Positions 60,201 to 64,000 of a DNA stretch of 64,000 bases are shown here, in pieces (the stretch's first letter is position 1; every line of letters starts with the position of its first letter). The DNA is from Chersky-840 sp036511675 (lineage in GTDB: Bacteria; Actinomycetota; Acidimicrobiia; Acidimicrobiales; UBA8190), in the NCBI GenBank assembly GCA_036511675.1, contig DATCBU010000083.1:3171-67170 (forward strand), written 5' to 3'. The notes under the pieces were generated by a model that worked only from the letters and a program-made list of their open reading frames with translations, did no database searches and was not told where the DNA came from. A program made the position numbers and the translations under genes.

Positions 60201-60729
60201 GATGGACACATCTTCGGCTTGGTCCGCGAGTTGGAATCCACCGACGCTTACGATCCAGTCCGAGAGCCACCCCGACCCCGGACCCCCGGCTGCTGCGGTT
60301 CTCCTCCGGTTGAGAGGAGGCCCGAATGGCGGACCACCCGCTTGATGTCGAGCCCGTAATGCCTGAGCATCTCATGGGACCCCTGTGTGAGAACGCCTTC
60401 TGCATGCTCACCACTCACCACAGAGGAGACTGCGTCACCCTCGACGACGTCTCAAACTGCGGAAGACGCCACTCGACGGCTTCTTGACTCGTCGTCGACC
60501 ACTGGACCAACCGTTGGTCTTGAGCGGGAGCATCATCAGAACTCCCGCTCGTCGATTACCGCCGGGTGAACGGCCCTGGAGCCTCCTACCCGCTTCGACC
60601 ACAATCTGGGACATGTTGGTGGAGGCCGGGTGGTCAAGGTGTCCTCGTTAGCAAGAATGGCGGGGTCGATAAGAGCGATCCATCGCCATGCTCAATCTCC
60701 GTGCGTCGGCCTTGGACAGGTAGGAGGCC
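60201..60729. other. stretch without a supported gene
   Basis: About 530 bases of moderate GC with only short frames lacking ribosome sites or family resemblance. Nothing recognised. Confidence 0.5.
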
Positions 60730-60819
60730 ATGGCCATACTCCGGGAGCTTCAGGACGTGGAGGGGCGGCTGAGGACGTTGCGGGACGGACTGCGGAAGCT
60801 TCTCGACGGTGAGGTGTGA
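60730..60819 (+). CDS. possible 29-residue coiled peptide
   Basis: MAILRELQDVEGRLRTL followed by RDGLRKLLDGEV forms one amphipathic helix with leucines at heptad-like spacing. AGGAGG stands just before the ATG at 60730, but only two bases separate them, too close for an ideal site. Could be chance. Confidence 0.3.
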   Translation: MAILRELQDVEGRLRTLRDGLRKLLDGEV

Positions 60820-60881
60820 TCGTGAACCTTGTCACTCGACCTCATGTCCTGCTTGAGGAGTGCCAGTTAGCTAGGCGACAC

Positions 60882-62105
60882 TCACGTCTGGCGCGGAGTC
60901 GGAGAGTCGGGAAACCACGACTTCGATACGCCGTAGTAGGAGGTCAAGTCTTGGCACGTCACGACAGGTCCCGAATAACGGGTTAGCTCGCGCACAGCCC
61001 CAGCAACGACAGGGTCGGGGTTAATCACGGCTAGGGATTCGAGCTGATGGTTTCCGGCAAACGCCTCCAGGAACAAGCGACGGGTTCTGAAGTCAGTTGG
61101 CGGAAACGAATACCCGATAACAACCAATCTCCGACAGGACGACAGTGTCTCAAGGGCATGAGCCCAAACCATCGGTAGAGGTCCATCGTCATATTGCTTA
61201 TAGAGCAGAGGTGGGATGATTAAGGGGTCCATGTACCAGGGGCCACGTCGTGGCGGTTCACCCATGTGCCACATGGCAAAACTTTCCTGCAACAGACCGG
61301 CAGGTGGGGTACCCGCAGCTTCTGGAGTGAACTCCGCTGGAATGGCACGGCGAGTGGTGTGTCTCAGCCAATCAACCGAACCGTGGAGCTTCAACACGCG
61401 GCGAGACTCATAAAGCTTATTCTCGGGATGGGAGTAGTAGCGATTGCCCTCAACATATTGAGTGACACCAGCCACCGGAAGTGCGACCTCATCGAACTCG
61501 AATCCGCATGCGAGGGTCTTCTTCCACGCCAGATGACTTGCCGACAGGTATTCGTCGGGGACGGGGGCTCCAAATATGCGAACAGAATGCGGCGGAGGAC
61601 TGGGGTTCGGTCCGATCCCCGATGCCGAGGCGATGGCATCCTCCGCGAGTGTGTCGTAGTTGAAGGTGAGAACATCCGATTTGCTGGCCATTATCTCCTC
61701 TCCAAATCGCCTCGATGTGGGCGTACCTCCACGAGGAATCGAAAACTCACTTAGGTAGTCGAGCAACAGCCCCCTTAGTGCCTGAGCGGCGAGAGAGGCT
61801 CCACCGCCTTCAACGGACGTGCCGCCGTCCACCGATAGCGATTCGAGGAGAGTCAGGCACTCCTCGATGTCAAGTGAGGCAGTACCCAGGTCCTCAAGCG
61901 AGAGATGCCAGTAGGCCTCGATTCTTTTGAGTAGCTCATCCACGTGAAGATGGCGCTGAAGTCCATCGAGCCGTTCGAGGAGTCGTCCCGAGCGAATAAG
62001 CACCTGGAAGAAGTTGCGCGCCAGCGGTGCCTCGCGACCCGGGAAGCTCGCGTCGACCAATGAGCAGTTGAAGCCTGCCCCAAGAACGTAAACAACTTCA
62101 CTCAT
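60882..62105 (-). CDS. SIR2-like domain protein (PF13289-type), candidate antiphage NADase
   Basis: A 407-residue protein of the SIR2-like superfamily. VVYVLGAGFNCSL is the NAD-binding loop, SDVLTFNYDTLAEDAI carries the conserved Asn, VLKLHGSVDWLRH the catalytic His, and LVVIGYSFPPTDFRTRRLFLEAF the last Rossmann element. Such proteins are often NAD+-depleting effectors in defence systems (ThsA, DSR, SIR2-HerA, SIR2-pAgo). Here no HerA, Argonaute or TIR partner is seen, so it is stand-alone or partnered by the small membrane gene upstream. ATG at 62105 is six bases after TACGAT. GC is clearly lower than the left block. Confidence 0.85.
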   Translation of the reverse strand: MSEVVYVLGAGFNCSLVDASFPGREAPLARNFFQVLIRSGRLLERLDGLQRHLHVDELLKRIEAYWHLSLEDLGTASLDIEECLTLLESLSVDGGTSVEGGGASLAAQALRGLLLDYLSEFSIPRGGTPTSRRFGEEIMASKSDVLTFNYDTLAEDAIASASGIGPNPSPPPHSVRIFGAPVPDEYLSASHLAWKKTLACGFEFDEVALPVAGVTQYVEGNRYYSHPENKLYESRRVLKLHGSVDWLRHTTRRAIPAEFTPEAAGTPPAGLLQESFAMWHMGEPPRRGPWYMDPLIIPPLLYKQYDDGPLPMVWAHALETLSSCRRLVVIGYSFPPTDFRTRRLFLEAFAGNHQLESLAVINPDPVVAGAVRELTRYSGPVVTCQDLTSYYGVSKSWFPDSPTPRQT

Positions 62106-62111
62106 GCGCGA

Positions 62112-62117
62112 ATCGTA
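62112..62117 (-). promoter_or_regulatory. -10 element of the SIR2-like gene, leaderless type
   Basis: TACGAT on the minus strand followed by TCGCGC and the ATG at 62105. No consensus -35. Confidence 0.5.
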
Positions 62118-62162
62118 GACGTGGTGCCGTATCAGGACGAAAAGTAGGAGGGTCTTGGGTGC

Positions 62163-62441
62163 TCAGTCGGGCTTCCTCCTTGATGGCGTTGGCTCTGCGG
62201 GAGATGACACCCAGAGACCGACAGGTTCCGGCGTCGCGCCGTCGACACTTCGGCCTCGCGACCGCCGTCCTTGCGACCAACCACGGAGATGGCGAAGTCG
62301 CCAAAGGAGTCGATGTGGGGCGTCGACAAGGGCGAGCAAGACAACGCCTACAGCGAGCAGAGCTATGCCGATTAAGAAGGTCCATCCGATACCTTGAGTG
62401 TAAGCGGACGCTCCACGTGCGGTTGTGCCCTGTACTCGCAA
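62163..62441 (-). CDS. possible small single-helix membrane protein upstream of the SIR2-like gene
   Basis: A 92-residue frame with TTG start: YTQGIGWTFLIGIALLAVGV then VLLALVDAPHRLLWRLRHLRGW, one convincing membrane helix followed by a basic, probably cytoplasmic tail rich in Arg/Ser. An overlapping frame (62098-62445) starts with ATG but is arginine-rich and unstructured, so the TM frame is more likely real. It ends 57 bases before the SIR2-like start, on the same strand. Not a recognised family. Confidence 0.35.
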   Translation of the reverse strand: MRVQGTTARGASAYTQGIGWTFLIGIALLAVGVVLLALVDAPHRLLWRLRHLRGWSQGRRSRGRSVDGATPEPVGLWVSSPAEPTPSRRKPD

Positions 62442-62587
62442 CCATTCAGACCGGACGAAGGACGTGACCCGTCGACTCCCCCGGAACCTGCCAAAAGGAA
62501 GTACGAAAAGCCACGACGATGGGGTTTCCCATGTCTACGAACGATTCCCGACGTCAATGACGCTCGTCACTGTCCCGGTGCGGAGCC

Positions 62588-62905
62588 ATGGGGCTACTTC
62601 CCCTTGACCAGTCCGCCGGAGACCATGGCGAGATCGAGGTACCCCGACCGTTGAGATCAGGAGCACTCGGAAATGCCTCTCGGCATCGAGTCTGCCATCA
62701 TGATGCGACCGTGCCCGCTCAACCCAGACCGCCGAAGCACCGAACCAAGGTCCGTCACCGTCGTGACCTGTGGGTTGTCTCGTGCTCGTGTGACTGGTCG
62801 GGGGAGACGGTGTCGAGATTCAGCGCCTTGATGGCACTACGCCGTCATCAAGAGACACTGGGAGGACCGGACCTCCAAGACACGGTACGCCAGGCTCAGG
62901 GCTAA
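62588..62905 (+). CDS. small hypothetical protein with CxC-W-H motif
   Basis: A 105-residue frame whose C-terminal part, KVRHRRDLWVVSCSCDWSG and RFSALMALRRHQETLGG, has the W-x-V-x-C-x-C-x-W ... H pattern seen in small zinc-binding proteins of actinobacterial mobile DNA. The N-terminal 50 residues look non-native, so the true start may be later or the gene may be partly degraded. Convergent with the next gene, overlapping by four bases. Confidence 0.4.
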   Translation: MGLLPLDQSAGDHGEIEVPRPLRSGALGNASRHRVCHHDATVPAQPRPPKHRTKVRHRRDLWVVSCSCDWSGETVSRFSALMALRRHQETLGGPDLQDTVRQAQG

Positions 62906-63288
62906 CTGTCATCGGACTCCAGCACCTGGACGAGTCCATCAAGATCGGCCACGGTGACGGTCAGTGCTGAGTGGCCCTTTCGGCTGAGGGGTGACGGGAC
63001 CTTGTCCGCGAAATGGACGCACACCCCCGCCTTGGCATTCGTCCCGAAGCTCAGACCGTCATCGACAAAGGACGTCCGAGCCCCGATGGCGGTCCACCAC
63101 CGATAATCCCGCGTGATGTGGCCTCCGGTCACATTGTTGAGTGGAGTCTCCAGGCGTATGAACCCGAAGGTTGCCTTGAAAAGGCCGTCGTCGGTGATTG
63201 TGACACCGTCCTTTGATGGTCGAACACCGAAGGGAAGCCACATGGGAGCGAACTTCATGTCGAACGTGTAGGGGAAGAACTGATTCAT
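62902..63288 (-). CDS. conserved actinobacterial hypothetical protein
   Basis: A 128-residue protein with a clear conserved look: MNQFFPYTFDMKFAPMWLPF, GVRPSKDGVTITDDGLFKATFG, RLETPLNNVTGGHITRDYRWW, FGTNAKAGVCVHFADKVP and HSALTVTVADLDGLVQVL. Proteins of this plan are widespread in Actinobacteria, without an assigned function. The beta-rich pattern recalls PH-like or bacterial pleckstrin domains. ATG at 63288 behind GGAGGG; the upstream extension has no support. Confidence 0.72.
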   Translation of the reverse strand: MNQFFPYTFDMKFAPMWLPFGVRPSKDGVTITDDGLFKATFGFIRLETPLNNVTGGHITRDYRWWTAIGARTSFVDDGLSFGTNAKAGVCVHFADKVPSPLSRKGHSALTVTVADLDGLVQVLESDDS

Positions 63289-63445
63289 CACAAACCCTCC
63301 GACGACAGCTTCTAGACAAGGCAAGAGTATTCACTCGCAGGGCACAGCTATTCATGGAGGACTTAGAGTCCTTGTCGCGGTGGCGCTAAAGCACCCGACC
63401 AGGATCTCGTTCACGGCTCCCTCGTACGGCGCGATTGTCGCGTCT

Positions 63446-63877
63446 TCACATCCGCGTTGGCCGCTCGCAGAACTCCTTGAGGCGCTCCATTGACGAGACA
63501 ACATTCGCCCGCGTGAGTCTGACTGCGAACCAACTCAGCCCCGGGACCCGCGAGCGCACCTCGTCGGAAGTCACAAGCATCGTGCCACCTTCCGCGATGG
63601 GGCTTAGGCGGTATTCCTCATCGACGTGAATGAAGGCAATGTCAATCGTCGCGGCCAAACGCAACCTCTCTTCGACCACGAGAACACGGTCATGGAGCGT
63701 GAGCCGCAGCGGCCCGAATGCGCTGTGCCAGCGCGCATGATGCCCGACTTGGGGATAGTCCACAGGCACGTCGAGTGCCGTGACGCCGTCCCAGACGCTC
63801 ACCTCATCTGGAACTGTTAGGGCGTTCCACACTCTCTCGACTGGAGCCGTGATCTGGGTCGACACGCAGACGCGCAC
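63446..63877 (-). CDS. SRPBCC (START-like) family protein
   Basis: A 143-residue protein of the SRPBCC ligand-binding fold: CVSTQITAPVERVWNALT is the typical first strand and helix, followed by VGHHARWHSAFGPLRLTLHD, then RLAATIDIAFIHVDEEYRLS, MLVTSDEVRSRVPG and VVSSMERLKEFCERP as the C-terminal helix. Such proteins bind or modify hydrophobic ligands. The GTG at 63877 lies six bases after TAGGCT and is probably leaderless. It precedes the conserved hypothetical gene on the same strand by about 160 bases. Confidence 0.8.
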   Translation of the reverse strand: MRVCVSTQITAPVERVWNALTVPDEVSVWDGVTALDVPVDYPQVGHHARWHSAFGPLRLTLHDRVLVVEERLRLAATIDIAFIHVDEEYRLSPIAEGGTMLVTSDEVRSRVPGLSWFAVRLTRANVVSSMERLKEFCERPTRM

Positions 63878-63883
63878 ACTTGC

Positions 63884-63889
63884 AGCCTA
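63884..63889 (-). promoter_or_regulatory. -10 element of the SRPBCC gene, leaderless type
   Basis: TAGGCT on the minus strand, exactly six bases before the GTG at 63877. Confidence 0.45.
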
Positions 63890-64000
63890 TGTTCAGGGCT
63901 GGTCTCCCCCAATCCTGGCCCTGCAAGTAGGCACGCTGTGGAAACTCCTATGGCGATGCCACAGTGCAGACGTTTGAGTCTGAGTTGAGATCGTGGGCGC

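Noticed and set aside
62098..62445. A 115-codon minus-strand ATG frame before the SIR2-like gene
   Set aside because: Arginine/threonine-rich with no structure; the overlapping frame with a clear membrane helix is more plausible.

Overview
The window is high-GC actinobacterial DNA, best matching an Acidimicrobiia-like member of the Actinomycetota; no species can be read from it. The evidence is gene content and order. The run metalloprotease (DUF2342)-tilS-hpt-folE-folP-folB-folK-panC-panD-coaX-lysS follows the order known from Mycobacterium tuberculosis. Also present are topA-tmk-holB, a CeoB/CeoC potassium pair beside an APC transporter, an RsrA-type anti-sigma with a SigH/SigR-type sigma factor, GlnE, and many starts that look leaderless.

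Left block (1-12.5 kb, all minus strand): one tightly packed biosynthetic operon, often with 4-base stop/start overlaps, making tRNA lysidine, salvaged purines, folate, pantothenate/CoA precursors and NAD. Three departures from the usual order stand out. ftsH is missing between hpt and folE. nadB-nadC is inserted without nadA. panC is fused to a DUF2520 domain. A phosphatase-fold protein with glutamine in place of the catalytic cysteine sits between folP and folB. Then follow a redox-type sigma/anti-sigma pair (12.5-13.9 kb) and a seven-gene minus-strand operon (14.6-20.2 kb). That operon encodes ApbE, a ferric-reductase-like haem protein, a NuoF-like flavoprotein, a 3Fe-4S ferredoxin, a membrane-anchored Gly-Thr repeat protein, a small membrane protein and a secreted phosphoesterase. 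It looks like an electron route from NADH to outside the membrane. A phosphodiester glycosidase gene lies upstream of it and a two-component system is divergent from both.

Middle block (23.6-44.4 kb): tRNA-Thr(CGT), holB-tmk-topA, a K+-independent proton-pumping pyrophosphatase, a potassium module (an APC transporter fused to an OB-fold, divergent from ceoB-ceoC), a HAD phosphatase, a 24-residue membrane peptide, a group 2 sigma factor, nadE, glnE and an orphan PAS-GAF kinase. At 44.4-47.8 kb KdpD is split into two divergent genes followed by kdpE, with no kdpFABC. From 47.9 to 54.9 kb come a decayed aquaporin gene, a lipoprotein, a SnoaL-like protein, a TetR regulator, a cyclic-nucleotide-binding TrxR-like flavoprotein, a phytanoyl-CoA dioxygenase-like enzyme, an esterase and a crotonase.

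Right block (about 55-64 kb): gene-poor, visibly lower in GC and full of remnants. It holds a PilZ protein, a frameshifted gene, DUF899, fragments of a DUF2182 protein, a locally duplicated pair of unrecognised small families (a VWHxQG protein and a helix-turn-helix protein), a stand-alone SIR2-like protein with an intact predicted NADase site, and a few small conserved hypotheticals. No integrase, transposase, CRISPR array or rRNA was seen.
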